From assembly GCF_000027005.1 (NCBI RefSeq), contig NC_012966.1, positions 1,488,001-1,552,000 of the forward strand: a stretch of 64,000 bases of DNA, read 5' to 3'. The notes below the pieces were generated by a model. The model was not told the origin of the DNA. It made no database searches and worked only from the letters and a program-made list of their open reading frames with translations. Shown piece by piece: positions 10,183-19,563 of this stretch. This DNA comes from Komagataella phaffii GS115 (taxonomy: Eukaryota > Ascomycota > Pichiomycetes > Pichiales > Pichiaceae). A program made the position numbers and the translations under genes. Within the stretch, counting starts at the first letter, position 1; each line of letters starts with the position of its first letter.

Positions 10183-10376
10183 AAACTAAAGTACAGAATG
10201 TGTTGTATTCTTCACCTTCTCGTAGTTCCGACTCAATATGTTGCGTAATTTCGATATCTATTACATAATCAGCATCTAATGGTTATCCCTTATCGCGTAT
10301 TAATCTGAGGAGAAGATTATAAAAGGTTGCTCTAGCCCACTTTCTGCCCTTTCCTCTTACTCTATTGAATTCCGTC

Positions 10377-10781
10377 ATGTCAGAAAAAAAATCATTTATT
10401 GTAAGCTAGTCACATATCGTCGTTCAATTCAATTGTGAATCCTGTAATATTAACTTTAAGATTACTTTGAAAGAAGATGCCACAGACCCCGCCATTGAGA
10501 AGTATGCTTAGTTAAATTGAGATCCCAACAGAAAATTGGTGTACTAACAACTCAATTTAGAGTCAAATCTTTCATCAAGTCAATTGGGGGTGAAATATCT
10601 CATGAGTTCAGTTTGATCAAGGGATTTAGGTAAGTACCACCATCCACTAGAAAAATATTGCAAGAGCGCCACTGACCAGCAATTAAGTGCCAAACTGCCC
10701 ACTACCCACGTTTCAAGTGTTGAAGGTGACGAAGCTGTTGCTACTATTGAAGAAGACAGTGAAGTTCACATTCAAAAGTAG
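10377..10781 (+). CDS. PBI2: Proteinase B inhibitor 2 (I9 family), four exons
   Basis: A 75-residue cytosolic inhibitor of vacuolar proteinase B (Prb1), also part of LMA1 in vacuole fusion. It is split into exons 10377-10400, 10461-10501, 10561-10629 and 10688-10781. Introns begin GTAAGC, GTATGC and GTAAGT, end in AG, and carry branch points TATTAAC, TACTAAC and CACTGAC. The spliced frame starts MSEKKSFIITLKEDATDPAI, includes the I9-like GGEISHEFSLIKGF, and ends EEDSEVHIQK, closely matching the 75-residue S. cerevisiae protein, whose end is EEDKEVHTN. No single exon forms an obvious open frame. Exon joins were read by eye and keep phase throughout. Confidence 0.92.
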
Positions 10782-11065
10782 ATCCTTAAGCATAATAAAA
10801 TAGAACGGAAATTAATCCCTGTTCATTGTGTCTTTAAATAACTAAACTTTTTTTATTTCTAGAGCCCTATCCAGCGTATTTTTGTACCTTGTCTCTTTTA
10901 CTGCCAGTCTTTAAGGAGTGTTTCATCATTGTTTGTCCGGTTGATCCCGGCCATTTTGGCCCTATTGTAGGGAGATCTTCAACGTGCTACGATTTCTCCA
11001 CAATCCGCGATACAAGGTTATTGGTAGCACTAATCGTTCTATCGCTCCACTATAGAACAATACCG

Positions 11066-14000
11066 ATGACCGACTACAGCCAACTAAACAAGAACCCAAT
11101 CTTCAAACCAGTAGATTCAATTTACACAGATAGGCTTCGAAAGTTCAATGACAATGACCACTTAGGGAAATTCAGAGTAAGACATCGCATTGACAACTCC
11201 AAAGATGATGGCTCAGACGGTTATGTTGAATTGAAAAAGTACTCTGTACCAGACCTCCAGAGACCGTCCTTCAAGGAAATTATTCCATCAAAACTGGACG
11301 AGTTTGAACCCTGTCATAGAAATGACCTTTTTGGCCCCGGGTGGGCTTCGTTCTGGATCCAAGTCAAGATTGCGGTGCCAACGTATTGGAAAGAGCACTA
11401 TGGCAATGGCAAGAAAGACCCAATTGCCTTCCATTGGGACTCAGATAATGAGATATTGATTTATGACCATGAAGGAATTCCCCAACAGTCTTTGACTGGA
11501 GGTGGCCATAGGACAGAATTCATTCTTCCCTCCGATTGGTATGAAGACAGGGATGAATATGTCTTCTACTTGGAAATGGCCTGTAATGGCCTATTTGGTA
11601 CGACTCCATCGTTTTACTATACACTTCATACTGCAGAATTAATTGTTAAAAATTCTGAGGCGGACTCTCTTTATTACGATTTCTGGATCATGGGAGACGC
11701 AGCACGAGAGTTACCAGGAGACTCGCCCCAAAAGTACCTGGCACTTCAATTGTGCAACAAGATTATGGACACTTTTGATGTCAATGACGAAAAATCTTTG
11801 GCTAAATGCAGAGAAGTGGCAAAGCAATATCTAGGGCCTGATATCAATGGCTCAGAAGTATTCGATGATTCCACGACACCCTTTCCCATCCAAGTGTATG
11901 CCATGGGAAATTGCCACATTGATACCGCCTGGCTGTGGCCTTTTGCTGAGACAAAAAGGAAAGTGGTTAGATCTTGGACTACCCAAATCAGGATAATGGA
12001 GAAGTATCCCGAGTATCAGTTTGTCGCTTCGCAAGGTCAACAGTTCAAGTGGCTGAGAGATCTCCATCCTGAAATCTTTACTCAAATCAAGAAAAAGCTT
12101 AAAGACAACCAGTTTTTTCCCATTGGTGGATCTTGGGTAGAGAATGACACTAACATGCCAAGTGGTGAATCCTTGATTAGGCAGTTTCTTAGAGGCCAAA
12201 GACTGTTATTAAACGAGTTCGGTTTCAAGTCCAAAACCTTCTGGCTGCCGGACACCTTTGGTTACTCTTCACAAATCCCGCAGATCTGTCGAGTGGTAGG
12301 GATCGAAAACTTCTTAACTCAGAAATTATCATGGAACAATATCAACAAATTTCCCCAGAATACTTTCAACTGGGTAGGAATTGATGGATCCCAAGTCTTG
12401 ACTCACATGCCTCCTGACAATACTTACACGGCTCCAGCTCATTTTGGTGATGTCAATAGAACCATAACACAACACAAAAATCTTTACAACGATCAAAAAG
12501 GTCTTTTGCTGTACGGTCATGGAGATGGAGGATCAGGTGCCACACCAGAAATGCTTGAAAAGCTCCGTCGATGTAGAGGTATGACGAATACTGTGGGATC
12601 ATCTCTTCCCGTTACAAAAGTTGGTAATTTTACAATTGAGGAGTTTTATGACAAAATCAGAAAGGATTCAGACAATGCAAAAACTCTGCCAAGCTGGAAG
12701 GGAGAGCTATATTTGGAGTATCATAGAGGAACGTATACTACGCAAGCAAAGGTGAAGCAGTATATGAGAACTCTTGAATCACTGATGCATGATCTAGAGT
12801 TGATCGCAACTTATGTGTCCTTGAACCATGTCAGCTACGTCTACCCTTTGAAGAAAATTAACAGAATATGGGAAGATATTCTTCTTTGCCAGTTCCACGA
12901 TGTCTTACCAGGATCATGCATCGAGATTGTTTACAAGGAAGAAGTCCTCCCAATGCTGGGTAAAAGGGTGGATGATCTGCGTGAGCTTATTGATGAAGCT
13001 TTGGGAAAAGTTGGTGTCAGATACTGTGGAACTAACGAGAAACCAATGTTATTGAATACCTTCAGCTGGCCTAGGAGTACTATTCATGATATTGCAGGCA
13101 CTCCTGTCTTATTCAACTCTATTGAACAAAACTTGAACATGTGTATCATAAAAAAGAAGGTCAAGTATCCTGTATCAGTTACCAGGGACGAAGATGATTA
13201 CATTCTAGATAACTCGAAACTCAAAGTTCGAGTCAACAAGAAGGGAATTATTACCAGTCTTTATGATATTGTCAACGACAGGGAAGTTATTGATATTTCA
13301 CCAGAAGGTAGAAATACTCGTGGAGCCAACGCTTTTGTGCTCTTTGATGATGAACCGTTAAATTTTGATGGCTGGGATACTGAACTATACAATGTCAACA
13401 CATTTAGGTATGTTGACGATGTTATTTCCAGTGAACTTGTTGAGGAAGGGCCGTTAAAAGTCTCTATCAGCTTCAAACACCGGATTAGTGGCTCTAGTCA
13501 ATTGAAGAATGTAATCTCATTGGAAGGCAGTGATGATTTGGAATCAGTTTCCCTAGTGAAGTTTGAGACATTTGTGGATTGGAATAAGTCACACAAGTTT
13601 TTAAAGGTCGAGTTTCCAGTTGACATTAACCAAGAATACGCTAGTTACGAAACGCAATTTGGGATCACCAGGCGACCGACTCACTTCAATACAACTTGGG
13701 ATACAGCAAAATTTGAAGTTTGCTCCCATCGGTTTGCTGACTATTCAGACTTTAATTATGGTGTATCTATCATCAATGATTCAAAGTATGGATTTGCTGT
13801 TCATGGGAATTTAATGAGGTTATCGTTGTTAAGAGCGCCAAAATATCCGGATGCGCATGCTGATATTGGTAAGCATTACTTCAACTATGCTATTTATCCC
13901 CACAAAGGACCGCTTTCCTCACAGACTGTGAAATTAGGTTTGGAATTTAATGACAGACTTAATGAGCAGGCATACACCTTCACGGGGTCCCCTATAGACT

Positions 14001-14320
14001 TTACGGAATTGGTGAAGATAAAAGGTGATGATAATTTGATCTTAAGCAACGTCAAAAGAGGTGAAGACGATGATGATTTGGAGAACTGGGAACCCAACTT
14101 GCCCAAGAAGCACAAGAAGAGCATTGTGATCAGAGTATATGAGGCTCTGGGAGGTGCATCCAAAGCTGTCATTCGGGTGGGAAAACCTATACAAAAAGTT
14201 ACCAAGATTACCGGACTAGAGGAAGACCTGAAAGATGTTGACTTTGACAAGGAGACTAACTCGTTCAAAGTGAAATCTAGAGCTTTTGAAATATCCAGTT
14301 TCAAAATTGTCCTTAAGTAG
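11066..14320 (+). CDS. AMS1: Vacuolar alpha-mannosidase (GH38)
   Basis: Removes terminal alpha-mannose from free oligosaccharides in the vacuole. The S. cerevisiae protein reaches the vacuole from the cytosol by the Cvt/selective autophagy route, fitting the lack of a signal peptide. The 1084 residues match yeast Ams1 (1083). Zinc and catalytic motifs are GNCHIDTAWLWPF near residue 280 and WLPDTFGYSSQIPQI, holding the nucleophile Asp, near 395; YGHGDGGSGATPEM follows. The large C-terminal beta domain is complete. ATG at 11066 (MTDYSQLNKNP) is chosen; the 59 upstream codons lack an ATG. It follows PBI2, another vacuolar-proteolysis gene, and precedes CDC43 as in S. cerevisiae. Confidence 0.96.
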   Translation: MTDYSQLNKNPIFKPVDSIYTDRLRKFNDNDHLGKFRVRHRIDNSKDDGSDGYVELKKYSVPDLQRPSFKEIIPSKLDEFEPCHRNDLFGPGWASFWIQVKIAVPTYWKEHYGNGKKDPIAFHWDSDNEILIYDHEGIPQQSLTGGGHRTEFILPSDWYEDRDEYVFYLEMACNGLFGTTPSFYYTLHTAELIVKNSEADSLYYDFWIMGDAARELPGDSPQKYLALQLCNKIMDTFDVNDEKSLAKCREVAKQYLGPDINGSEVFDDSTTPFPIQVYAMGNCHIDTAWLWPFAETKRKVVRSWTTQIRIMEKYPEYQFVASQGQQFKWLRDLHPEIFTQIKKKLKDNQFFPIGGSWVENDTNMPSGESLIRQFLRGQRLLLNEFGFKSKTFWLPDTFGYSSQIPQICRVVGIENFLTQKLSWNNINKFPQNTFNWVGIDGSQVLTHMPPDNTYTAPAHFGDVNRTITQHKNLYNDQKGLLLYGHGDGGSGATPEMLEKLRRCRGMTNTVGSSLPVTKVGNFTIEEFYDKIRKDSDNAKTLPSWKGELYLEYHRGTYTTQAKVKQYMRTLESLMHDLELIATYVSLNHVSYVYPLKKINRIWEDILLCQFHDVLPGSCIEIVYKEEVLPMLGKRVDDLRELIDEALGKVGVRYCGTNEKPMLLNTFSWPRSTIHDIAGTPVLFNSIEQNLNMCIIKKKVKYPVSVTRDEDDYILDNSKLKVRVNKKGIITSLYDIVNDREVIDISPEGRNTRGANAFVLFDDEPLNFDGWDTELYNVNTFRYVDDVISSELVEEGPLKVSISFKHRISGSSQLKNVISLEGSDDLESVSLVKFETFVDWNKSHKFLKVEFPVDINQEYASYETQFGITRRPTHFNTTWDTAKFEVCSHRFADYSDFNYGVSIINDSKYGFAVHGNLMRLSLLRAPKYPDAHADIGKHYFNYAIYPHKGPLSSQTVKLGLEFNDRLNEQAYTFTGSPIDFTELVKIKGDDNLILSNVKRGEDDDDLENWEPNLPKKHKKSIVIRVYEALGGASKAVIRVGKPIQKVTKITGLEEDLKDVDFDKETNSFKVKSRAFEISSFKIVLK

Positions 14321-14388
14321 TCAGTTACATTTTCGTTCGCGTTCACATTGAAACCCTGATAGAATAAACTCTGTAGTCTAATTATTCC

Positions 14389-15438
14389 ATGTCTCTGGAT
14401 GCTTCCAAACACGTCAAGTACTTTCAACTATGCCTTGATATGTTGCCTTCAAGGTTTGAGGAGGAGGACTCAAATAAGCTGGCAATAGTGTACTTTTCTC
14501 TGTTGGGGTTGTTGTTATTACGAGACAAACAATCTGAAGACATCGTTAATATCAATCGAGAAGAGAAGATTGAATGGATTTATAAGCATTATCTGCCTGA
14601 TAAATCAGGTTTTAGAGGAAGTCTTCTGTATGATCTACAGTTGAATCAGCCAAAGGACAGCACCAATAGTAATGAATATGATGTGCCTAATATGGCCGCA
14701 ACGTTGTTTAGTCTTCAAATTCTTTACATGTTCAAAGATAAAAGAATCATGGACAGACTGGATAAAAATAGGATAATGAGTTTCGTCTCCCAATGTCAAA
14801 CTGAAGATGGGTCGTTTAAATCTTGTTTAGGCCGAGACGGAATTGCATTTGGTGATTCGGATCTTAGGCATTGTATGATAGCTTGCACGATACGGAGGAT
14901 TTTATCTGGTTGTGAAACTACAACTTTTCAGGACGATATTAATGTAGAAAAGTTGAAAGATCATATAATGCAATGTCTGAACTACAATGGAGGACTTGGA
15001 GGTTCGCCTAACGAAGAAAGCCATGCAGGTCTGACATTTTGTGGATTGGCATCGCTCAAACTACTTGGTGCAGAGTTAAATCCGAACGAATGGAGAAATA
15101 CCATCAGATGGCTTTGTCACAGGCAGATACAATCCCAGTCCGGTGACGATAACAACGGTGGCTTTAATGGTAGAGAAAACAAATCCGCTGATACATGCTA
15201 TTCTTTCTGGGTAATTGGATCGCTGAAATTATTCAATATGGAGCATCTAATCGACCAAAAACAAATCAAGCAATACCTAATCACAGTGACTCAAAATAAA
15301 TTTATGGGCGGATTTACTAAGACCAGTGAGGTTAAGATATCGGACCCGCTACACAGTTCTTTGGCATTATGCACATTAAGCATTTTAGGGTTCCCAGGTT
15401 TGGCTCAGTTGGATCTAGTAACCATGACACCCTTATAA
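14389..15438 (+). CDS. CDC43: Geranylgeranyltransferase type I beta subunit
   Basis: Catalytic beta subunit of the enzyme that attaches geranylgeranyl to CaaL-ended proteins such as Rho1 and Cdc42; it pairs with Ram2. The 349 residues hold prenyltransferase alpha/alpha-barrel repeats with Gly-Gly motifs (NYNGGLGGSPNEESHAG, NNGGFNGRENKSADTC). Zinc ligands are D268 and C270 in ADTCYSFWV and H322 in DPLHSSLAL. Order and orientation AMS1-CDC43 are as in S. cerevisiae YGL156W-YGL155W. Only 68 bases separate it from AMS1. The type I rather than farnesyl or Rab enzyme assignment rests on size, sequence and synteny. Confidence 0.93.
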   Translation: MSLDASKHVKYFQLCLDMLPSRFEEEDSNKLAIVYFSLLGLLLLRDKQSEDIVNINREEKIEWIYKHYLPDKSGFRGSLLYDLQLNQPKDSTNSNEYDVPNMAATLFSLQILYMFKDKRIMDRLDKNRIMSFVSQCQTEDGSFKSCLGRDGIAFGDSDLRHCMIACTIRRILSGCETTTFQDDINVEKLKDHIMQCLNYNGGLGGSPNEESHAGLTFCGLASLKLLGAELNPNEWRNTIRWLCHRQIQSQSGDDNNGGFNGRENKSADTCYSFWVIGSLKLFNMEHLIDQKQIKQYLITVTQNKFMGGFTKTSEVKISDPLHSSLALCTLSILGFPGLAQLDLVTMTPL

Positions 15439-15510
15439 ACTGACACTAACGTCTCATGAGATAGAAATTTATATCTATACTATATACAGTTGAGCAATTG
15501 AACTGCTTGT

Positions 15511-16404
15511 TTAAAAAGTGGAAGCTACTTTGATTAGCTCTTCGTAGATACACCAGGCGATACCAGCGGAACCAGCTTTTCTTATTAGTCTCAAAGAAAG
15601 CCCATTGAACATTCTTGAAACACCTTCATTTCTCACTAACGAAATACCTGTTCCCCATAATGTTGGGTATTTTTGAGGGTAGAGCTGCATGCAAGTTTTA
15701 ATTGTGTCAAATGGAGCAGTGATGATAGTTGAAAGTGAGGCCGAAAGGGTGGCCGACATGGAGTTAATTAATGCAGACTTGGAAGAAGAGTATACAGACT
15801 TATCGCTTGGGTCCCCCCGATCTATTAATTTCGGCAACCAAGACTTGAAGTGTTCGTAGAACAGGACATAGAGCCCAGCATTTGGTGCGTCTCTTGCTGT
15901 GGTAGCCCAAAACCCGTTGAAGAACCCTCTAGGACCCTCCCGCGTAAGTATATCCTTGAAGGCCATACCCATGCTGGAGTAGTTATATGATACGGACTCG
16001 TATCTGACCTTAATGACGGTGACTGGCATAGTAACAAATCCTATAACTGACCTTGCGAACATACCGGTAATGAGGTTTTCACTAGAGGAAAGTTTTGGTA
16101 GCCTGCTACTTCGGTTCATAGAAACAGTTTGTGCCTTCTGTTCGGCAACAAAAGTTCTGGTAATATTCAAAAATGTGAGGTAAAGAGCACTTCCTACTGA
16201 TGTTCTGACACCAGACGGTATAGTCCCTCTCCATAAATCTGTGACATGAGATATTCTCTTCAATTCACTGGTTATAGTGGCATTCTTAGTTTGTTGAACC
16301 CTCGTCTTCAATAAGTCTAATGGTTGAAGACAAATTGATGAAGTCAACCCTCCTACAAATCCAGCCACAAGATGCGTGGATGAGGTATTGGAGTTATTGG
16401 ACAT
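15511..16404 (-). CDS. HEM25: Mitochondrial glycine carrier for heme synthesis (SLC25A38 type)
   Basis: A 297-residue mitochondrial carrier of the inner membrane, three repeats of about 100 residues with six transmembrane helices. Carrier signatures are PLDLLKTRVQQ (residues about 28-38), MPVTVIKVRYE (about 126-136) and APFDTIKTCMQLYP (about 230-243). Similarity is closest to S. cerevisiae YDL119C/Hem25, which imports glycine for delta-aminolevulinate synthesis. It lies convergent with CDC43, 72 bases apart, and interrupts the S. cerevisiae order CDC43-LYS5. Confidence 0.93.
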   Translation of the reverse strand: MSNNSNTSSTHLVAGFVGGLTSSICLQPLDLLKTRVQQTKNATITSELKRISHVTDLWRGTIPSGVRTSVGSALYLTFLNITRTFVAEQKAQTVSMNRSSRLPKLSSSENLITGMFARSVIGFVTMPVTVIKVRYESVSYNYSSMGMAFKDILTREGPRGFFNGFWATTARDAPNAGLYVLFYEHFKSWLPKLIDRGDPSDKSVYSSSKSALINSMSATLSASLSTIITAPFDTIKTCMQLYPQKYPTLWGTGISLVRNEGVSRMFNGLSLRLIRKAGSAGIAWCIYEELIKVASTF

Positions 16405-16607
16405 GTTGGAGGGTTGGAAAGAAGGCCGAGTGTGTTAACCTGGGCAGAGGGCAGATTCCGGGGGGAGATATGCACTTTACAAAAAATTCTCGACGGGAAG
16501 AAATGACTTCTGATTGATTGCTAAGACCGGATGTTGACACCGTTTCTTAGTTCTACTTCTACTAGTTTACAATGGTCTATATATAATGCTATTTTGAGTC
16601 CACTAAG

Positions 16608-17486
16608 CTAAATGCTGTTTCTCTTAGCATAGTCAATGATTAGTTTTTCACTCATTTGTACAACAATCGGTTTGGTATCTGCAATGACACTAGAGATAAT
16701 TCTGGAGGTTAGCTTGCATACATAAGCCGGTTCTGTTCCTTGATAATAATTCCAATCAAGGTCTAGTTTGCGAAGATAATCTCTGGATAGACCAGCTCTT
16801 TCTTCTTCGTTTAGGATTTTATCGCTATGCAACACCGAAATATTCCTGTAAACCCATTGATCTAGTGGTTGATGCAATCCTATCCCGTGATACTTAGAGC
16901 AGCTCTCTTTTAGAGCCCAATACTGTGTTAGAATTTCAAATTGTCTATCTTCTGTGTGTCGAGGAAGTTCACGTTCAAGAAAGTTCGTTTCGTCTGGGTG
17001 AAAAATATCAGAAAAGGATCGTAAAAGCTGTATTGGGTCCTCTTGAAACTGTTTGATTGTTTGTATATCAGCCAAATCGATTCCTAATTGCTTAATCGAA
17101 GGTTTTTCAGACTCACTTCCCAGTTTTTGTGCATCTTTTCTTCGAAAGACAATTCCTACTACAGATTCATCGTCTGCCATATTATATTCCAATTGTTTTA
17201 TAGATGGCTTGCCACACGGTGCCACAGTTATCTCAGGTTCAAACAGGGTGTCCATCTCATAGTTTAAGGACAGAATTGTTCTTAGCAACAAGCCTCCTAG
17301 TAAGGCCATCCTCTGATCATGTCTATTCTTTCTCGCTAGGATTCTGTTACGCTGTTTCAACGACAATTGACGTAAACACAGTTCCATTAAATAATCATCT
17401 TCTAACTCGTTGCCGACTTTGACCACTACAAGAATATTTCTTTCTCCTTCTGTCAACTGCTTCCAATGTTGAAAGACATCGTCCAT
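16608..17486 (-). CDS. LYS5: Phosphopantetheinyl transferase for lysine biosynthesis
   Basis: Activates aminoadipate reductase Lys2 by adding phosphopantetheine from CoA. The 292 residues contain the Sfp-type motifs GIDLADI (135-141, Mg-binding Asp) and WALKESCSK (190-198, W-x-x-K-E-S-x-x-K). The CoA-binding motif that usually reads N-x-S-H appears as YNMADDES (101-108), so the expected His is missing. The heptad KPSIKQL occurs twice, at 93-99 and 128-134, with different codons. It is divergent from PEX14, as in S. cerevisiae YGL154C-YGL153W, and lies 2 kb from LYS4. Confidence 0.92.
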   Translation of the reverse strand: MDDVFQHWKQLTEGERNILVVVKVGNELEDDYLMELCLRQLSLKQRNRILARKNRHDQRMALLGGLLLRTILSLNYEMDTLFEPEITVAPCGKPSIKQLEYNMADDESVVGIVFRRKDAQKLGSESEKPSIKQLGIDLADIQTIKQFQEDPIQLLRSFSDIFHPDETNFLERELPRHTEDRQFEILTQYWALKESCSKYHGIGLHQPLDQWVYRNISVLHSDKILNEEERAGLSRDYLRKLDLDWNYYQGTEPAYVCKLTSRIISSVIADTKPIVVQMSEKLIIDYAKRNSI

Positions 17487-17724
17487 TCTTCAACGAAGAA
17501 GTTTATTAGAACAGTATTACCTAATCTGAGAAGTTCAAGGCGACGTGTACTGATCCATATGGTCCCATCATCACTGCATGATATTCTGGATTCTTAGGCT
17601 ATCGGAGTCGTGTATCTACCAGAACTTTATCACAAGCCAAGCGGAGAAGATCATATTTAAGGCCCATCTTCCCCAACCTCGAGTAGTGTTTGTTGTTGTG
17701 CCATCTGTTATCAAGCCGTCCGAA

Positions 17725-19002
17725 ATGTCCAGTATACGTGAAGAAATGGTGACTTCGGCAGTGGAGTTTCTAAAGAACCCACAGATTGCCGATTCGCCTC
17801 TTGCAAAAAAGATCGAATTCATTGAAAGCAAAGGCTTGAATGAAGCCGAGGTTAAGGAGGCATTGCTGAGATCACAGGGTGGTAATGGTTCGTCCTCAGT
17901 TGCCTCCCAAGTGTCATCGTATTCTCCCTCAGCATCTCAGTCTAGTGTAGCGCCATCTCCTCCTCCTTTTCCTGATCATTATAGAAATGCCCCGCCATTG
18001 CCCGAAAGAGACTGGAAAGATTATTTTGTAATGGCTACAGCTACTGCCGGTGTTTCGTTTGGGCTTTATAAAGTCATCAGCAACTACGTTTTACCAAAAC
18101 TTCTGCCCCCTTCGAAGGAAGCTATTGAGTTGGATAAAGAAGCTATTGATCGTGAATTTACTCGCGTGGAAGCTCTGCTCAACACGTTTGAAGAAGACCA
18201 AAAAGCGTTTTATGAGGAACAAAGAGAGAAGAGCGGCAAGATTGAAGATACTCTGACTGAAATTGATGCAATAATTTCCAAAACTAACGAGAAGAATTTA
18301 AATAACGAGGAATCCTTGAAGTATTTAAAGCTGGAGATTGAGAGCATAAAGAATACGTTGATGAAAAACATTGATTCGCAAAAGTCTACCATTTCCAGTG
18401 AACTTGGTAGTATTGAAGCCCAATTAGATGAATTAAAGAAACTCATTGTAGCGAAACCTGAAGATGAACCCATCCGAGCAGCTCCCCAGCCGTCATTAAC
18501 AACCGGCGCTAATAGCTTAACCTCCGAAAGCTCTGGTAGGTCTTCAATTCCTCACAGCCAGTCTGTACCAATAAGGACACAACTCACAACTCCTCCATCG
18601 GACTCTGACACATCTGGTCCTGCCAAATTGCACATTCCGCCAGCAACATCGATCCCATCATTAAAGGACATTTTGAGAAAAGAAAAGAATAGAACCGTCG
18701 ATACTTTTTCAAAGAGTAATCTAGGTAAGGACCTGGAAAGCGTGGCTCAGTCCGATCCAGATAAAGTTGAGAAGTACGAAGGCCGCAGAGATCTTAAAAG
18801 TTTGGAGCGTCCCGAGGAGGACGAGAAAAAGGAGGACGACGTTGAAGATGGAGGGGATAAGGACAAACTGGCTTCTTCCCTGGAGTCCGTCAAGCTTCCT
18901 CCAAGCTCCGAGCAGGTACAAGCACCAGCTCCAAAAGAGAGGACATCGAGTAGTTCTTCTAGAAGCGGTATACCAGCTTGGCAGTTGGCAGCTCAAAGCT
19001 GA
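17725..19002 (+). CDS. PEX14: Peroxisomal docking protein Pex14
   Basis: Membrane component of the peroxisomal import docking complex; binds cargo receptors Pex5 and Pex7 with Pex13. The 425-residue protein starts MSSIREEMVTSAVEFLKNP, the conserved N-terminal Pex5-binding domain (about 5-60). A Ser/Pro-rich linker with PPLPERDW near 95 follows, then a hydrophobic segment (FVMATATAGVSFGLYKVIS, about 101-119), coiled coils (about 130-255) and a disordered acidic/Ser-rich tail. Another ATG lies in frame 49 codons upstream, but that extension is unlike Pex14 and is rejected. The protein is needed for the peroxisomes that house alcohol oxidase, encoded 41 kb away. Confidence 0.97.
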   Translation: MSSIREEMVTSAVEFLKNPQIADSPLAKKIEFIESKGLNEAEVKEALLRSQGGNGSSSVASQVSSYSPSASQSSVAPSPPPFPDHYRNAPPLPERDWKDYFVMATATAGVSFGLYKVISNYVLPKLLPPSKEAIELDKEAIDREFTRVEALLNTFEEDQKAFYEEQREKSGKIEDTLTEIDAIISKTNEKNLNNEESLKYLKLEIESIKNTLMKNIDSQKSTISSELGSIEAQLDELKKLIVAKPEDEPIRAAPQPSLTTGANSLTSESSGRSSIPHSQSVPIRTQLTTPPSDSDTSGPAKLHIPPATSIPSLKDILRKEKNRTVDTFSKSNLGKDLESVAQSDPDKVEKYEGRRDLKSLERPEEDEKKEDDVEDGGDKDKLASSLESVKLPPSSEQVQAPAPKERTSSSSSRSGIPAWQLAAQS

Positions 19003-19228
19003 GTTGTCATGATTAATAATTTTGTATTTATGTATCGCTGTTGATCAACGGTAATAGAAAGTTACTTACTTGAGAAGCTCAGCTTCTGGGCGCATTATGC
19101 ATTGAAATTTACCGAGGAGGCAGTATCTAGATGACAAGGATTCATAAGCATCCAGACAAAATCAGATTCTGTAACGAGGCGGATATATCATGGAAATGAA
19201 CTGAATCAAGTGTGTTATGAAATTACCC

Positions 19229-19262
19229 CACTAAATCTGAGTTTTCTCACACAGATTTAGTG
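19229..19262. repeat. Inverted repeat, 11-base arms
   Basis: CACTAAATCTG (19229-19239) is repeated in reverse complement at 19252-19262 with a 12-base loop. It could fold as a hairpin in RNA or be a dimeric protein-binding site. It is 302-335 bases upstream of LYS4 and 227 bases after the PEX14 stop. Confidence 0.8.
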
Positions 19263-19272
19263 TCGATGCGAA

Positions 19273-19302
19273 TAGCCAGATCAGTATTATTGAATCTGGC
19301 TA
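19273..19302. repeat. Inverted repeat, 9-base arms
   Basis: TAGCCAGAT (19273-19281) is repeated in reverse complement at 19294-19302 around a 12-base loop. It starts ten bases after the first hairpin. Both repeats share the core CAGAT and have equal loop lengths. Confidence 0.8.
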
Positions 19303-19563
19303 GACTTGGACGACATTTGAGCAAAATGAAGTGTAAGGTTCTGTGCATTTGAAACCATGATCAGCTAGAGCAAACTAAAACTAGCAAATACAGACAGTGA
19401 ACAGAGGCCAAAAAGTCCTCTACATTACCTGGGCGACTGAGCTGAAAACTGAATCTTTCTCACTTCGCTTATCTTCAAGTGAGATTTTACTTTTTTCATT
19501 GTGTCACAATTTTTTTTCTCCATTTTTTTTCCCTGAAGGTATTAGTCATCCTACACAGCGACC

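Larger units (their letters stand above)
19003..19563. promoter_or_regulatory. PEX14-LYS4 intergenic region with paired hairpins
   Basis: A 561-base gap between two plus-strand genes. Its middle contains two perfect inverted repeats ten bases apart (listed separately), and its right end a T-rich LYS4 leader (about 19484-19531). No open frame of note is present. Confidence 0.5.
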
